From positions 101,300 through 165,299 of the forward strand of contig JAFEDT010000009.1 of the NCBI GenBank assembly GCA_018241445.1: DNA of 64,000 bases, written 5' to 3'. This document shows positions 23,783 through 33,805 of the stretch, piece after piece. The DNA comes from Pseudomonadota bacterium. GTDB taxonomy: Bacteria > Pseudomonadota > Gammaproteobacteria > Steroidobacterales > Steroidobacteraceae. The notes under the pieces were generated by a model that worked only from the letters and a program-made list of their open reading frames with translations, was not told the DNA's origin and made no database searches. Position 1 is the stretch's first letter; each line of letters starts with the position of its first letter. Position numbers and translations under genes: made by a program.

Positions 23783-25231
23783 GTGCCGGCCGTCATCCAC
23801 GTCCTGGGCCTGCTGCTGTCGGGCTTCGCGCTTGCCTACCTGCTGCCGATCGGCTGTTCGGTGCTGCTGGGCGACGGGCTGTGGCGGCAGTTCCTGATCG
23901 CCGGCGCCGTCTGCCTCGGCGGCGGACTGGCGCTCGCAGTAGTTACCCTGCCGTTCCGGCGTGAACTCAAACCCCGCGACGGCTTCCTGCTGGTGACCCT
24001 GGGCTGGCTGCTGGTGTCGGCCGCGGCGGCGGTGCCGCTGCTGCTGGCGCTGCCGCAGCTGAGCGTGACACGCGCCTTCTTCGAGGCCATGTCCGGACTG
24101 ACCACCACCGGCTCCACGGTGCTCGAGGGCCTGGACGCGCTGCCGCCGTCGCTGAACTTCTGGCGCCACACCCTGGAATGGATCGGCGGACTGGGCATCA
24201 TCGTCATGGCACTGGCGGTGCTGCCGCTGCTGGGCATCGGCGGCATGCAGCTCTACAAGGGGCAGGCACCGGGCTCGGTCAAGGACGAGCGCCTGGCGCC
24301 GCGCATCGCCGAGACCGCGCGCGCGCTGTGGATCGTGTACGCGCTGCTGACCGCCGCGGGCATCGCGGCGCTGCGCCTGTGCGGCATGTCGTGGTTCGAC
24401 GCCGTCTGCCACGCCTTCTCCGCCGTCGGCCTGGGCGGCTTCTCCACCCACGATCGCAGCATCGCCTGGTTCCACTCTGCGGCCATCGAGTTCGTGCTGA
24501 TGGTGCTGATGGTGATCGCCTCGCTCAACTTCGCGCGCCACTTCATAGCCCTGCGGCGGCTGTCGCTGGAGACCTACCGGCTCGACCCGGAGTGCAAGGC
24601 GATCTTCGTGGTGCTGGCGCTGAGCATCGCGGGCATCGCCGGCCTCCTGACCCTGCACGGTGTCTACCCCGACTACATGGAGTCGCTGCGCCACGCGGCC
24701 TTCAATGTGATCTCGCAGGCCAGCACCAGCGGACTGACCACGCAGGACTACCAGTCCTGGCCGGTGTTCGCCCCCTACTGGATGCTGTTCCTGTCGTGCA
24801 TCCTGTGCAGCACCGGATCCACCGGCGGTGGCATCAAGATGTTCCGGGCATTGCTGCTGGCCAGGCAGACCGGGCGCGAACTGAAGCTGCTGATCCACCC
24901 GGCGGCGCTGGCGCCGGTGCGCATCGGCGGGCGGGTGATTCCAGAGCGCGTGGGCCAGGCGGTGCTGGCCTTCATCTTCCTGTATTTCATGACGGTGGTG
25001 TTGCTTACGTTTGGCATGCTGCTGACCGGGATGGAATTCGACCCGGCCTTCACCCTGGTGCTGGCCTCCATCAACAACACCGCCCACGGCTTCGGCGCCC
25101 CCGGCGCGGTGCACAATCTGCACGCGCTCAACGTCGCGCAGGTATGGGTCTGCACCGCCGCCATGTTGCTCGGCCGGCTGGAGATCTTCAGCGTGATCGT
25201 GTTGCTGCTGCCGACCTACTGGCGCAAATGA
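23783..25231 (+). CDS. trkH: Trk potassium channel subunit TrkH
   Basis: 482 residues beginning with GTG at 23783. Hydrophobic helices and the four pore repeats are visible (SGLTTTGST, AVGLGGFST, STGSTGGGIK, NNTAHGFGA-type loops). Together with TrkA it forms the inner-membrane K+ uptake system. Operon with trkA. A palindromic repeat begins 9 bases after its stop. Confidence 0.94.
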   Translation: MPAVIHVLGLLLSGFALAYLLPIGCSVLLGDGLWRQFLIAGAVCLGGGLALAVVTLPFRRELKPRDGFLLVTLGWLLVSAAAAVPLLLALPQLSVTRAFFEAMSGLTTTGSTVLEGLDALPPSLNFWRHTLEWIGGLGIIVMALAVLPLLGIGGMQLYKGQAPGSVKDERLAPRIAETARALWIVYALLTAAGIAALRLCGMSWFDAVCHAFSAVGLGGFSTHDRSIAWFHSAAIEFVLMVLMVIASLNFARHFIALRRLSLETYRLDPECKAIFVVLALSIAGIAGLLTLHGVYPDYMESLRHAAFNVISQASTSGLTTQDYQSWPVFAPYWMLFLSCILCSTGSTGGGIKMFRALLLARQTGRELKLLIHPAALAPVRIGGRVIPERVGQAVLAFIFLYFMTVVLLTFGMLLTGMEFDPAFTLVLASINNTAHGFGAPGAVHNLHALNVAQVWVCTAAMLLGRLEIFSVIVLLLPTYWRK

Positions 25232-25239
25232 TCCATTGG

Positions 25240-25264
25240 CGAAAATCGCAGGAAGCGATTTTCG
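25240..25264. repeat. Intergenic palindrome (family member b)
   Basis: CGAAAATCGC (25240-25249), loop AGGAA, GCGATTTTCG (25255-25264): a perfect 10-bp stem. Same outer context (ATTGGC...GACC) as the element at 22344, with a different but complementary arm sequence. Confidence 0.7.
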
Positions 25265-25284
25265 CAGACCGTACTCCGATTGCC

Positions 25285-25312
25285 GCCGGCCAAAGGCGGG
25301 GCTTTGGCCGGC
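25285..25312. repeat. Intergenic palindrome (family member c)
   Basis: GCCGGCCAAAG (25285-25295), loop GCGGGG, CTTTGGCCGGC (25302-25312): a perfect 11-bp stem between the convergent trkH and CBS genes. It may act as a bidirectional terminator-like hairpin but has no T-tract. Confidence 0.65.
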
Positions 25313-25318
25313 TGGGCC

Positions 25319-25747
25319 TCAACCGCGGATGTAGCTCTCCAGCTGCTCGATCTGCTGCTGCTGCTCGGCGATGGTCGCCTTCACCAGGTCGCCGATCGAG
25401 ATCACGCCAACGACGCGGCCCGCCTCCAGCACCGGCAGATGGCGAATGCGCCGCTCCGTGACCAGCCGCATGCAGACCCCGACGGTGTCGGCGGGCGCCA
25501 CGGTGACCACGGGCGTAGTCATGATGTCGCGCACCGGCGTGTCGCGCGAGGAGCGCCCCAGCAGCACCACCTTGCGCGCGTAGTCACGCTCGGAAACGAT
25601 GCCGGCCAGCTGCCCATCCTGCATCACCAGCAGCGCGCCCACGTGGTGTTCGGCCATGGTGCGGACCGCCTCCAGTACCGCCGCCTCCGGCGTCACCGAG
25701 AAAACCCTGCTGCCCTTGCGGGCCAGCAACTGCTGCACCGTCGTCAT
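25319..25747 (-). CDS. CBS-domain pair protein
   Basis: 142 residues made of two CBS motifs: residues ~10-60 (GSRVFSVTPEAAVLEAVRTM... GIVSERDYARKV) and ~75-125 (DIMTTPVVTVAPADTVGVCM... GVISIGDLVKA). A short hydrophilic helix (EQQQQIEQLESYIRG) ends it. Stand-alone CBS pairs bind adenosyl nucleotides and act as sensors; the partner is unknown. Convergent with trkH. Confidence 0.9.
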   Translation of the reverse strand: MTTVQQLLARKGSRVFSVTPEAAVLEAVRTMAEHHVGALLVMQDGQLAGIVSERDYARKVVLLGRSSRDTPVRDIMTTPVVTVAPADTVGVCMRLVTERRIRHLPVLEAGRVVGVISIGDLVKATIAEQQQQIEQLESYIRG

Positions 25748-25801
25748 CGCTACCTCCTGGGCGCATTAACGCCAGCACCCACCGCCGTTGGCGCAAACGC
25801 A

Positions 25802-25829
25802 GCCGGCAAAGGCCGCGCCCTTTGCCGGC
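25802..25829. repeat. Intergenic palindrome (family member d)
   Basis: GCCGGCAAAGG (25802-25812), loop CCGCGC, CCTTTGCCGGC (25819-25829): a perfect 11-bp stem between the SIMPL and CBS genes, both leftward. Confidence 0.65.
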
Positions 25830-25848
25830 GGAAGCAGAGGCGCTGTCC

Positions 25849-25874
25849 GCCGGATTGCCGCAGGCCAATCCGGC
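25849..25874. repeat. Intergenic palindrome (family member e)
   Basis: GCCGGATTG (25849-25857) pairs with CAATCCGGC (25866-25874). It is nearly identical to the element at 48721-48746 after gyrB, apart from paired changes in the centre. Confidence 0.65.
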
Positions 25875-25882
25875 CACTCGAA

Positions 25883-26587
25883 CTAGCGCGGCGCCACCTC
25901 GACCGTCAGGGCCACGTCCGCGTTCACGTCCAGCGTGCCGGCTTCCACCGGCGTCTTGTACTCCGCCATGGGAGCCGCGGCGGCGCGCGCCATGAACACC
26001 GGCCCGGGTCCGCCACCGCGCGCACTGTTGTCCGCGACATCGAGCACGCGCACCACCTTCAGCCCGAGTGCGCCAGCGAGCAGGTCGGCGGAGGCGCGCG
26101 CGCGCGCGGCCGCCTCGCGCAGCGCCTGGCCGCGCACCGCTTCCGGGTCGCGCAGCATGAACTGGATACCCTGCACCTGGTTGGCGCCCGCCCGGGTGGC
26201 GGCGTCGATCACCGGGCCGGCGCGGTCCAGGTCATCGAGCGTCACCCGCACCACGTTGCTGGCGCTGTAGCCGAGCAGCGTTGGCGGGGTGCCGCTGGGG
26301 TGGTACTGGTAGTCGGGATTGAGGGAGTAATTGACGGTGCGCAGTTGCGCGCCCGCCCCGGCAACCTGGCGCACGGCGGCGAGCACCGCCTCCACCTGGT
26401 GTGCGTTTTGCGCCGCGGCGTCCTGGGAGCGCGGCGCGCGCGAACTGACGCCCACGTCGATCTGTACCCGGTCGGGCTTCGCGGTCACCTGGGCCGATCC
26501 GCCGACGTGCAGCTGCGCAGGGGGCACCTCGGCAAGCACCGGCGTTGCCGCGACGCAGGCCAGCAGCAGGGGCAGGTGGATTCTCAC
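25883..26587 (-). CDS. SIMPL (DUF541) domain periplasmic protein
   Basis: 234 residues from GTG 26587, preceded by GGAGGAG. Signal peptide MRIHLPLLLACVAATPVLAE, then the SIMPL domain (VHVGG-like opening LHVGGSAQVTAKPDRVQIDVGV, ...TVNYSLNPDYQY..., LREAAARARASADLLAGALG). Family members are envelope proteins linked to oxidative-stress tolerance or signalling, with no known activity. Divergent from the CheD-like gene. Confidence 0.88.
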   Translation of the reverse strand: MRIHLPLLLACVAATPVLAEVPPAQLHVGGSAQVTAKPDRVQIDVGVSSRAPRSQDAAAQNAHQVEAVLAAVRQVAGAGAQLRTVNYSLNPDYQYHPSGTPPTLLGYSASNVVRVTLDDLDRAGPVIDAATRAGANQVQGIQFMLRDPEAVRGQALREAAARARASADLLAGALGLKVVRVLDVADNSARGGGPGPVFMARAAAAPMAEYKTPVEAGTLDVNADVALTVEVAPR

Positions 26588-26701
26588 GGGGCTCCTCCGC
26601 AGCGTTAAGTCCGTGGCATATTCTAACCGCGCCGCGTGCTGCAGTTCATACTCCGGCCTGTGGCGCCAGCACCCCGCCCGGGCGGCGTATATCTTGCAGG
26701 C

Positions 26702-27154
26702 ATGTCCCAGCCACAGATCCAGGTCGCACCGGACCACTTCGAGGTTGCCGCCAGCGACACGCTGCTCGTGGCGCGGCTGTGCTCGGGCATCGCGGTGTGC
26801 ATCCACGACACCCTGGAGGAGGCCGGCGCGCTGCTGCACCTGCGGCTGGTGGTGCGCGGTGCGCAGCGCACCGATATGACCGACATCACCCTGGCCAGCG
26901 AGCTGCTGCTGCTGGAGCGCTGCCTGGCCGCGCTGCGCGAGACCGCCCCCGGGGCACGCCACCTTCAGGCGCGCCTGGTCGCACACCACACCGAGGGCGT
27001 CGCAGCCCAATCCGGCTGCGGGGCCATGCTGGATCTCCTGCACCCGTGCCTGGAGGAGGCCGGCGTGCAGATGCTGGCCCCGGACGTGGCGCCGGGGCAG
27101 CCACGGCAGGTACGCTTCCGCCCCGCCATGGGCTGGGTTCACACACGCGAGTGA
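26702..27154 (+). CDS. Divergent CheD-like protein
   Basis: About 150 residues. The segment LLVARLCSGIAVCIHDTLEE followed by AGALLHLRLV resembles the catalytic core of CheD chemoreceptor glutamine deamidases (LGSCVAVxLxD ... GGxNHFxLP), with a Cys and a following His in the right order though the Cys register is shifted. The later part contains RHLQARLVAHHTEG. No chemotaxis genes are nearby, so the substrate is unlikely to be a local chemoreceptor. ATG at 26702 is chosen; an upstream ATG at 26636 would overlap the promoter region. It overlaps the next gene by 4 bases (GTGA). Confidence 0.55.
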   Translation: MSQPQIQVAPDHFEVAASDTLLVARLCSGIAVCIHDTLEEAGALLHLRLVVRGAQRTDMTDITLASELLLLERCLAALRETAPGARHLQARLVAHHTEGVAAQSGCGAMLDLLHPCLEEAGVQMLAPDVAPGQPRQVRFRPAMGWVHTRE

Positions 27155-27612
27155 GGCCGCGCGCACGCGGCCGCGCCGTCACAGTGCCGCCGGCGGTGCG
27201 CGCGGCGCTGGCGCGGGTGATGGGCGAGGACGTGTCGCAGGTGCGGATCATCGAGCACTCGCGCTTCGCCCGCCTGCATGGACGCGCCGTGGCCACTACG
27301 CGGCCGGGCCGCATCTACCTGCGGGGAGCGGCGGCGGAGTTCTTCGGGGATCCGTGGCTGATGCTGCACGAGTACTGGCACGTGCTGCGCCAGTGGCGCG
27401 GCGGGCGGCTCACCCTCGCCCGCTACCTGGCCGAGTGTGCGCGCCGCGGCTACTGGAACAACCGCTTCGAGGTCGAGGCGCGGCAGTTCGCCGACCGCTA
27501 CAGCGGCCAGTTGCACGCGCTGCTGCACTCAACCCAGCAGGCTCTCGCGGCGGTACAGCCGGCCCGCGATCCCCACCAGGGCGGCGGCCACGACGGCGGT
27601 CGCGAGCGCTGA
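27151..27612 (+). CDS. Small HExxH putative metalloprotein (DUF4157-like)
   Basis: About 153 residues from GTG 27151, which overlaps the CheD-like stop. Features are VRIIEHSRFARLHGRAVATT, GRIYLRG and LMLHEYWHVLRQW, the last a perfect zinc-peptidase HExxH (HEYWH). The combination 'GRIYLRG...HEYWHV' recalls DUF4157 domains found in toxin and contractile-injection-system proteins, but here the protein is tiny and stands alone. Its 3' 84 bases overlap the convergent permease gene, so the true C-terminus might be shorter in function. Translation appears coupled to the CheD-like gene. Confidence 0.6.
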   Translation: MRPRARGRAVTVPPAVRAALARVMGEDVSQVRIIEHSRFARLHGRAVATTRPGRIYLRGAAAEFFGDPWLMLHEYWHVLRQWRGGRLTLARYLAECARRGYWNNRFEVEARQFADRYSGQLHALLHSTQQALAAVQPARDPHQGGGHDGGRER

Positions 27613-28713
27613 CAGCGCGATCCAGCCCGCCGGCAGCGGCTCCTCGCGCAACAGGCTGCCGATCAGGAAGTGCTGGCTGAGCGAGGGCACCGCCATCAGC
27701 GGCAGGCTGGGCTTGAGGCCGCGGGCGGCGGCAAACACCAGCGGCAGCGTCGGCAACAGCAGCACCAGTCCGATCCAGGTCTGCGCCTCGCGGTAGCTGC
27801 GCGTGCCAGCCGCCACGATGGTCATCAGCGCCGCCCCCGCGGGCACCAGCGGCAGGCAGTACAACACAATGCGCAGCGCCACCCACGGCCCGAGGTTGAC
27901 GCTCATGCCGAAGCGCTCCAGGCCGGTAAAGCGCAGCACCACCGCGAAGGCGCACACGCAGATCGAGAGCGACAGCAACATGTAGGCGCAGGTCGCCAGC
28001 AGCTTGCCGTACATCAGCCAGGCGCGCGGCAGCGGCAGGGTCAGCAGCGGTTCCAGCGTGCCGCGCTCGCGCTCGCCCGCGGTGGCGTCTATCGCCAGGT
28101 ACATGCCGCCGGTCAGCATGGCCAGCAGCAGCAGGTAACTCAGTGCGCCGAGCAGCAGGGCCGAGCGGCCGGCCGGGGTCGCCACGTCGACGTCCTGCAC
28201 CACCAGCGGTGACAGCAGCAGGGGTTCCATGCCACGGGCCGACAGCCGCAGCCGCGCCAGCTGCTGCGAGTACTCACGCAGCAGCGCGCGCACCGTGGCG
28301 GCGGCACGCTGCGCCTGCGGATCGGAAGTGTCGGCGTACAGCACCAGCGCCGCCGGCACGCCCTGCGCCAGGTGCGCACCGAAGGAGCCGGGCACCTCCA
28401 GCACCAGTGTCTCGCGTTGCGCGCGCACCGCCGCGCGCGCCGCGGCCTCGTCGTAATCCGCGGGCCGCGCATCCACGCCGTATTGCTTGAGGAATGCGAG
28501 CAGATTGGGGGCACGCTGCGGGTGCACGACGGCGGCCACGATGCGGCGCTCGCTGCCGCTCTCCTGGCTGCGCAGCGTGGTGCCAATGGCGAGGGCGAAC
28601 AGCAGCGGACCCAGCAGCGGGCCCACGACCAGCGCCGAGAACACCGTGCGCCGCTCGCGCAGGTTCTCGCGGAACTCCTTGAGGAATACCGACAGGACCG
28701 GGTGCATCATCAT
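27529..28713 (-). CDS. ABC-2 type exporter permease (NatB-like)
   Basis: 394 residues: an N-terminal helix after KEFRENLRERRTVFSALVVGPLLG, a large periplasmic domain (~50-190), then five to six helices with the typical DATAGERERGTLEPLLTLPL cytoplasmic loop. This is the layout of NatB-type Na+/drug exporters. ATG at 28713 overlaps the ATPase stop by ATGA. Substrate unknown. Confidence 0.9.
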   Translation of the reverse strand: MMMHPVLSVFLKEFRENLRERRTVFSALVVGPLLGPLLFALAIGTTLRSQESGSERRIVAAVVHPQRAPNLLAFLKQYGVDARPADYDEAAARAAVRAQRETLVLEVPGSFGAHLAQGVPAALVLYADTSDPQAQRAAATVRALLREYSQQLARLRLSARGMEPLLLSPLVVQDVDVATPAGRSALLLGALSYLLLLAMLTGGMYLAIDATAGERERGTLEPLLTLPLPRAWLMYGKLLATCAYMLLSLSICVCAFAVVLRFTGLERFGMSVNLGPWVALRIVLYCLPLVPAGAALMTIVAAGTRSYREAQTWIGLVLLLPTLPLVFAAARGLKPSLPLMAVPSLSQHFLIGSLLREEPLPAGWIALSALATAVVAAALVGIAGRLYRRESLLG

Positions 28714-29483
28714 GTCCCGGCGGGCGGCTCGGCGGCGACGCTGCCGGCCGGGCCGTCCGCAGCGGCGCCCGCGCCCACCAGCTCGACGAAGGCTTCCTCG
28801 AGTTCGGCCGCGCCGGTGCGCGCGCGGATCTCCTGCGGCGAGCCGCTGGCCCGCACCGCCCCGTCGGCAATGACCACCACCTGGTCGCACAGCGCGGCGA
28901 CTTCCTGCATCACGTGACTGGACAGCAGCACGCAGTGGCCGGCGTCGCGCAGTGCGCGCAGCAGGTTGCGCAGTGCGCGCACCGCCATCACGTCCAGGCC
29001 GTTGGTCGGCTCATCCAGCAGCAGGTTGCGCGGCCCGTGCACCAGCGCCCGGGCCAGCGCCGTCCTGACGCGCTCGCCCTGGGAGAAGCCGCGCGCCCGC
29101 CGGTCGGCGAAGTCCTCCATCTCCAGCATGCCGACCAGCTCCGCGGCGCGGCGGCGCGCGTCCGCTTCCGCCAGTCCGTGCAGGGCGGCAAAGTAGAGGA
29201 TGTTTTCCCGTGCCGTCAGGTTGGGATAGATACCCGCCCCGTGCACCAGCACGCCGATCTGGCGCGCGGCCGCGAGTGGGCTGTGCAACACGCTGTGGCC
29301 GTCGATCAGGGCATCGCCGCTGTCCGGGCGCAACACCGTGCACAGCATGCGCAGGGTGGTGGATTTGCCCGCGCCGTTGGCGCCCAGCAGCCCGGTGATG
29401 CATCCGTCGCTGGCGCGCAACGTGACGTCACTGACGGCGACCCGGGTACCGAAGGCCTTGCGCAGCCGCTGTGCTTCGATCAC
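28710..29483 (-). CDS. ABC transporter ATP-binding protein (NatA-like)
   Basis: 257 residues starting GTG 29483: Walker A GANGAGKST near 35-43, signature FSQGERVRTALARAL, Walker B NLLLDEPTNGLD and the switch His in LLSSHVM. It powers the permease encoded immediately downstream. The start overlaps the stop of the hydrolase gene by 4 bases, so the three genes form one tightly coupled operon. Confidence 0.93.
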   Translation of the reverse strand: MIEAQRLRKAFGTRVAVSDVTLRASDGCITGLLGANGAGKSTTLRMLCTVLRPDSGDALIDGHSVLHSPLAAARQIGVLVHGAGIYPNLTARENILYFAALHGLAEADARRRAAELVGMLEMEDFADRRARGFSQGERVRTALARALVHGPRNLLLDEPTNGLDVMAVRALRNLLRALRDAGHCVLLSSHVMQEVAALCDQVVVIADGAVRASGSPQEIRARTGAAELEEAFVELVGAGAAADGPAGSVAAEPPAGT

Positions 29484-30958
29484 GGCGCCGGACCGTTCGC
29501 TGTCAGGAAGAACGGCAGCGGCCGCGCCGCCGCGGTGCAGCGGGTGTCCAGGCCCTGCAGGCCCTGCGCCACGAACTGCGCGATGACGCTGTCCATGCAC
29601 GGCGCCGCGATGAGGCCGTGGCCGAAGCCCGGCAGCACCACTTCCATGCGGCGGGTGAAGCCGCGGGCGGCCTGAGCAGTCCACGCAGGCGGCGTCACCG
29701 GGTCGTCGCTGCCGGAGAGCAGCAGCGCCGGCACGTCGCTGTGCAGCGCGGTGTGCAGGTCGGAGTCGAGCACCCCGCGCGGCCAGGAACGGCACAGCTG
29801 CCGCAGGCCGTCGATCTGCTGCGTGCCCAGGAAGCTGGCGCGCAGCGACGCCGAGGGCGGCCCCGGCGGATAGAAGGGCACGTCCTCCGTGCAGGCGACG
29901 CTGTTGTGCATGCCGGTCGCGATCTGCTCGCCGAAATCGCGGTCCAATACCAGGAACTGGCCCGCCAGTGGCGCGAAGTCCCCGTGCGCCGCGGAATTCA
30001 GCAACAGCGGCAGCAATGCCGCGGATTCCGGGGTGTAACTCAGGAGGCGCAGCACTGCCGCCAGGTGCATGGAGCCGAAGGCGAAGCGTCGCAGGTGCCC
30101 ACTGGCAGGGTCCGCGGCGCTGACCGGGACGGTACGGTGCGCGAGCCGCGCCCGCACGGCACGGTAGTCGCCCTGCGGATCGGGAAACTGCCTGTGACAG
30201 GCGTTGTCGGCGACGCAGCGCGCCAGGATGGCGGCCAGCGCGGCCTCGGCGGTCAGCGGCGTGTCGGCGCCGACGGCGATCGGCGGAGGGATGACCCCGT
30301 CCAGGATCACACTGCGCACCCGGTCGGGATGGCGGCGCAGGTACTGCTGCGCGACGCGGGTTCCGTAGGAGACGCCGTAGAGGTTGATCTGCGCCAGCCC
30401 CAGCGCCGCACGCACCCGCTCCAGGTCCTGCACCGCGTAATGCGTGGTGTAGAACGCGGGCGAGGCGTCGCGGGTCAGCTTGCGCAGGCAGGCACGGGTG
30501 TCCGCCTCGATCTGCGCCGGAGTGGGATGCTGCAGGCCCGCGTCCGTATCGGGACACAGCAGCGGATGGGAGCGCCCCGTGCCGCGCTGGTCCACCAGGA
30601 TGATGTCGCGATCGCGCTGCACCCGGGCGAAGGCCGGCGCGACCAGGGTATAGAAGTCCGTGGCCGCCTGCCCCGGTCCGCCGGCCAGGATGAACAGCGG
30701 ATCGGGATGCGCGTTCCGGTTCACGGCCGGGACTCGCGCGACGTAAAGGCCGATCTGCCTGCCGCGGGGACTGGCGGGATCTTCCGGCACGGTCAGGCGG
30801 CCGCACTGCGCCTCGATCCGGGTCAGGCCCAGCGGGTGTTCCAGCGTGCAGGGCGCCAGGGTCAGTGCGGTCACCGCTCCCGGAAGCGGGGCAGGCGCGG
30901 CCCGCAGCGTGGAGCCTGCCAGCAGGGCGGCAGCGGCGGCGATGACGGAGCGAAGCAT
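29480..30958 (-). CDS. Exported alpha/beta hydrolase, S33 (tripeptidyl-aminopeptidase-like) family
   Basis: 492 residues with a signal peptide ([17 protein letters not shown]). The fold shows the oxyanion HGGPG-like LAGGPGQ, the nucleophile elbow GVSYGTR, the C-terminal TAP-like domain with the acid SGSDDPVTP and the base GFGHG. Relatives remove N-terminal residues from peptides or act as esterases in the periplasm. It is the first gene of the hydrolase-NatA-NatB operon, so the exporter may relate to its product or substrate. Confidence 0.88.
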   Translation of the reverse strand: MLRSVIAAAAALLAGSTLRAAPAPLPGAVTALTLAPCTLEHPLGLTRIEAQCGRLTVPEDPASPRGRQIGLYVARVPAVNRNAHPDPLFILAGGPGQAATDFYTLVAPAFARVQRDRDIILVDQRGTGRSHPLLCPDTDAGLQHPTPAQIEADTRACLRKLTRDASPAFYTTHYAVQDLERVRAALGLAQINLYGVSYGTRVAQQYLRRHPDRVRSVILDGVIPPPIAVGADTPLTAEAALAAILARCVADNACHRQFPDPQGDYRAVRARLAHRTVPVSAADPASGHLRRFAFGSMHLAAVLRLLSYTPESAALLPLLLNSAAHGDFAPLAGQFLVLDRDFGEQIATGMHNSVACTEDVPFYPPGPPSASLRASFLGTQQIDGLRQLCRSWPRGVLDSDLHTALHSDVPALLLSGSDDPVTPPAWTAQAARGFTRRMEVVLPGFGHGLIAAPCMDSVIAQFVAQGLQGLDTRCTAAARPLPFFLTANGPAP

Positions 30959-31007
30959 GCCGCTACAATACCCAAGACCGCACCGCCGCTTCAGCCAAGC
31001 CCATCCC

Positions 31008-32963
31008 ATGACGAGCACCAGAACCGAATCGCCCGCCGCCCAGCGCTACGACGTCATCGTCGTGGGCGGGGGTCATGCCGGAACCGAGGCGGCGCTGGCG
31101 GCGGCGCGCATAGGGGCGCATACCCTGCTGCTCACCCAGAGCATCGAGACACTGGGGCAGATGAGTTGCAACCCCGCGATCGGCGGCATCGGCAAGGGCC
31201 ACCTCGTGCGGGAGATCGACGCCCTCGGGGGTGCGATGGCCTGGGCCATCGACCGCGCCGGCATCCAGTTCCGCACCCTCAACGCGAGCAAGGGCCCGGC
31301 CGTCCGCGCCACCCGCGCCCAGGCCGATCGGCAGCTCTACCGCCAGGCCATCCGCCACCGGCTGGAGAACCAGCCGGGGCTGCAGCTGTTCCAGCAGGAG
31401 GTGGCCGACCTCATCGTCGAAGGTAGCCAGGTGCGCGGGTGTGTTACCGCCGCCGGCGTGCGCTTCGAGGCGGCCGCGGTGGTCCTTACGGTCGGCACCT
31501 TTCTCGGCGGGCGGATCCATGTCGGGCTGGACCAGTACGCGGGTGGGCGCGCAGGCGACCCGCCGTCCAACCGCCTGGCGGTGCGCCTGCGGGAGCTGCC
31601 GCTGCGCGTGGCGCGCCTGAAGACCGGGACCCCGCCGCGCCTGGACGGGCGGACCCTGGACTGGGCTGCGATGCGGCGCCAGCCGGGCGACCAGCCGGTT
31701 CCGGTTTTTTCATTCCTTGGGCGCGCCAGTGAACACCCCAGGCAGATAGATTGTTTCATTACAGGGACGAACGAACGCACGCATGAGATCATCCGCGCGG
31801 CGACCGATCGCTCCCCCATGTTTACCGGGGCAATCGAAGGCGTGGGTCCGCGCTACTGCCCCTCGGTGGAGGACAAGGTGGTGCGCTTCGCGGAGCGCAG
31901 CTCGCACCAGGTCTTCGTCGAGCCCGAGGGACTTTCGACACACGAGGTGTACCCGAACGGCATTTCCACCAGCCTGCCCTACGACGTGCAGTGCGCGCTG
32001 GTGCGCAGCATCCGCGGTTTCGAGCAGGCGCATCTCACCCGCCCCGGCTACGCCATCGAGTACGACTACTTCGATCCGCGGGACCTGGCCCCCTCGCTGG
32101 AAACCCGCGCCGTGCCGGGCCTGTTCTTCGCCGGCCAGATCAACGGCACGACCGGCTACGAGGAAGCGGCCGCGCAGGGGTTGATCGCCGGCGCCAACGC
32201 CGCCCTGCGGGTGCGCGGGCGCGAGGCCTGGGTACTCAAGCGCAGCGAGGCCTACATCGGCGTGCTCATCGACGACCTGACGACGCGGGGCACCAGCGAG
32301 CCCTACCGCATGTTCACCAGCCGTGCCGAGCACCGCCTGCTGCTGCGCGAGGACAACGCCGACCTGCGGCTGACCCCGGCCGGACGTGAGCTCGGCCTGG
32401 TGGACGATGCGCGCATGCGCTTCTTCGAGGCGCGGCGCGAAGCGCTCGACGCGGAGCTGCAGCGGCTGTCTGCCAGGCGGATCCGGCCCGCGGCGCTGCC
32501 GCCGGGCTGGGCGGAGCGGGTGCTGGGCGCGGCCCTGACCCAGGACGCGAGTGCTTTCGACCTGTTGCGCCGGCCCGGGGTGGACTACGAGTCGATACTG
32601 GAACTTGCCGGGCAGCCCGAGCCGTGGGCTGACGAGCGGCTGGCGCCGCTGGTGCGCACGCAGGTCGAGGTGCAGGCGCGTTACAGCGGCTACATCGAAC
32701 GCCAGCAGGATGAGATCGAACGCACCCGGCGCAACGAGGACACACCCCTGCCCGCGGACCTGGATTACGCCGGACTGGCGGGACTCTCCACCGAAGTGCG
32801 CCAGAAGCTGATCGCGGCGCGCCCTGCCACGCTGGGGCAGGCGGGTCGTGTGCCGGGGGTGACGCCGGCGGCGGTGTCCATCCTGCTGGTGCACCTGAAG
32901 AAGCGCGACCACACGGCGCGCCTGCGCGCAGCATCCGACGCAAGAGCAGTGCCCGGAGCATGA
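31008..32963 (+). CDS. mnmG: tRNA uridine-5-carboxymethylaminomethyl modification enzyme MnmG
   Basis: 651 residues. FAD-binding GGGHAGTEA at 20-28, the MnmG signatures [25 protein letters not shown] and [19 protein letters not shown], and the C-terminal helical domain that binds MnmE are present. With MnmE (encoded at 37024) it modifies U34 of several tRNAs. Downstream is pyrF instead of the rsmG-parA-parB series common near mnmG. A TACAAT -10 lies at 30963-30968 in the short divergent intergenic region. Confidence 0.96.
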   Translation: MTSTRTESPAAQRYDVIVVGGGHAGTEAALAAARIGAHTLLLTQSIETLGQMSCNPAIGGIGKGHLVREIDALGGAMAWAIDRAGIQFRTLNASKGPAVRATRAQADRQLYRQAIRHRLENQPGLQLFQQEVADLIVEGSQVRGCVTAAGVRFEAAAVVLTVGTFLGGRIHVGLDQYAGGRAGDPPSNRLAVRLRELPLRVARLKTGTPPRLDGRTLDWAAMRRQPGDQPVPVFSFLGRASEHPRQIDCFITGTNERTHEIIRAATDRSPMFTGAIEGVGPRYCPSVEDKVVRFAERSSHQVFVEPEGLSTHEVYPNGISTSLPYDVQCALVRSIRGFEQAHLTRPGYAIEYDYFDPRDLAPSLETRAVPGLFFAGQINGTTGYEEAAAQGLIAGANAALRVRGREAWVLKRSEAYIGVLIDDLTTRGTSEPYRMFTSRAEHRLLLREDNADLRLTPAGRELGLVDDARMRFFEARREALDAELQRLSARRIRPAALPPGWAERVLGAALTQDASAFDLLRRPGVDYESILELAGQPEPWADERLAPLVRTQVEVQARYSGYIERQQDEIERTRRNEDTPLPADLDYAGLAGLSTEVRQKLIAARPATLGQAGRVPGVTPAAVSILLVHLKKRDHTARLRAASDARAVPGA

Positions 32964-33805
32964 GCGGCTTCATCGCAACGTTGCACGCGGCCTGGGAGCG
33001 CGCGGACTCGCTGGTGTGCGTGGGGCTGGACCCGGAGCCCGAGCGCCTGCCGCCGCACCTGGGCAGCGGACCCGGCGCGATCTTCGAGTTCAACCGGCAG
33101 ATCGTGGACGCAACGCGCGATCTGGTGTGCGCCTACAAGCCGCAGTTCGCGCATTACGCCGCCGCCGGCGCCGAGGCGCAGCTGCTTTCGAGCATCGAGT
33201 ACATCCACGCCACCTGCCCCGGCGTGCCGGTGATCCTGGACAGCAAGCGCGGCGACGTCGGCAACACCGCGGAGCGCTACGCGACCGAAGCCTTCGTGCG
33301 CTACGGCGCCGACGCGGTCACGGTCAATCCCTACCTGGGCGCGGACTCGCTGGAGCCCTTCCTGCGGCACGCCGACCGCGGCGTGATCATCCTGTGCCGG
33401 ACCTCCAACCCCGGCGCGCGCGACCTGCAGGACCTCAGGATCGGCGACCGCACGCTGTACCAGACCGTGGCGCACCTCACGGCGACGCGCTGGAACAGCC
33501 GCGGCAACTGCCTGCTGGTGGTCGGCGCCACCTACCCGCGCGAACTGGCGGAAGTGCGCGCCCTCGTCGGCGACATGCCGCTGCTGGTGCCCGGCGTGGG
33601 CGCCCAGGGAGGCGACGTGGCGGCGGCCGTGAGCCACGGCCAGACTGCCGCGGGCACGGGTCTCATCATCAGTTCCTCGCGCGGCATCCTCTACGCATCA
33701 AAAGGCGAAGACTTCGCCGCCGCGGCGCGCGCGGCAACACAGAAACTGCGAAGCGAGATCAACGCCAGCCGGGCGCGTGCGGGGCGCGGCACCAGGTCCG
33801 CGTGA
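32960..33805 (+). CDS. pyrF: Orotidine 5'-phosphate decarboxylase (type 2)
   Basis: 281 residues. [37 protein letters not shown] (catalytic Lys/Asp), [14 protein letters not shown] and [12 protein letters not shown] mark the longer 'type 2' PyrF class. It makes UMP from OMP, the last step of pyrimidine synthesis. It overlaps mnmG by ATGA and the next gene by GTGA, giving a three-gene coupled operon. Confidence 0.94.
   Translation: MSGFIATLHAAWERADSLVCVGLDPEPERLPPHLGSGPGAIFEFNRQIVDATRDLVCAYKPQFAHYAAAGAEAQLLSSIEYIHATCPGVPVILDSKRGDVGNTAERYATEAFVRYGADAVTVNPYLGADSLEPFLRHADRGVIILCRTSNPGARDLQDLRIGDRTLYQTVAHLTATRWNSRGNCLLVVGATYPRELAEVRALVGDMPLLVPGVGAQGGDVAAAVSHGQTAAGTGLIISSSRGILYASKGEDFAAAARAATQKLRSEINASRARAGRGTRSA

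Noticed and set aside
23525..25123. A 532-codon frame antisense to trkH
   Set aside because: Gln/His-rich shadow of an unmistakable TrkH gene.
25285..25312. Rho-independent terminator for trkH or the CBS gene
   Set aside because: The stem is perfect but there is no T-tract on either side; kept as a repeat-family member.
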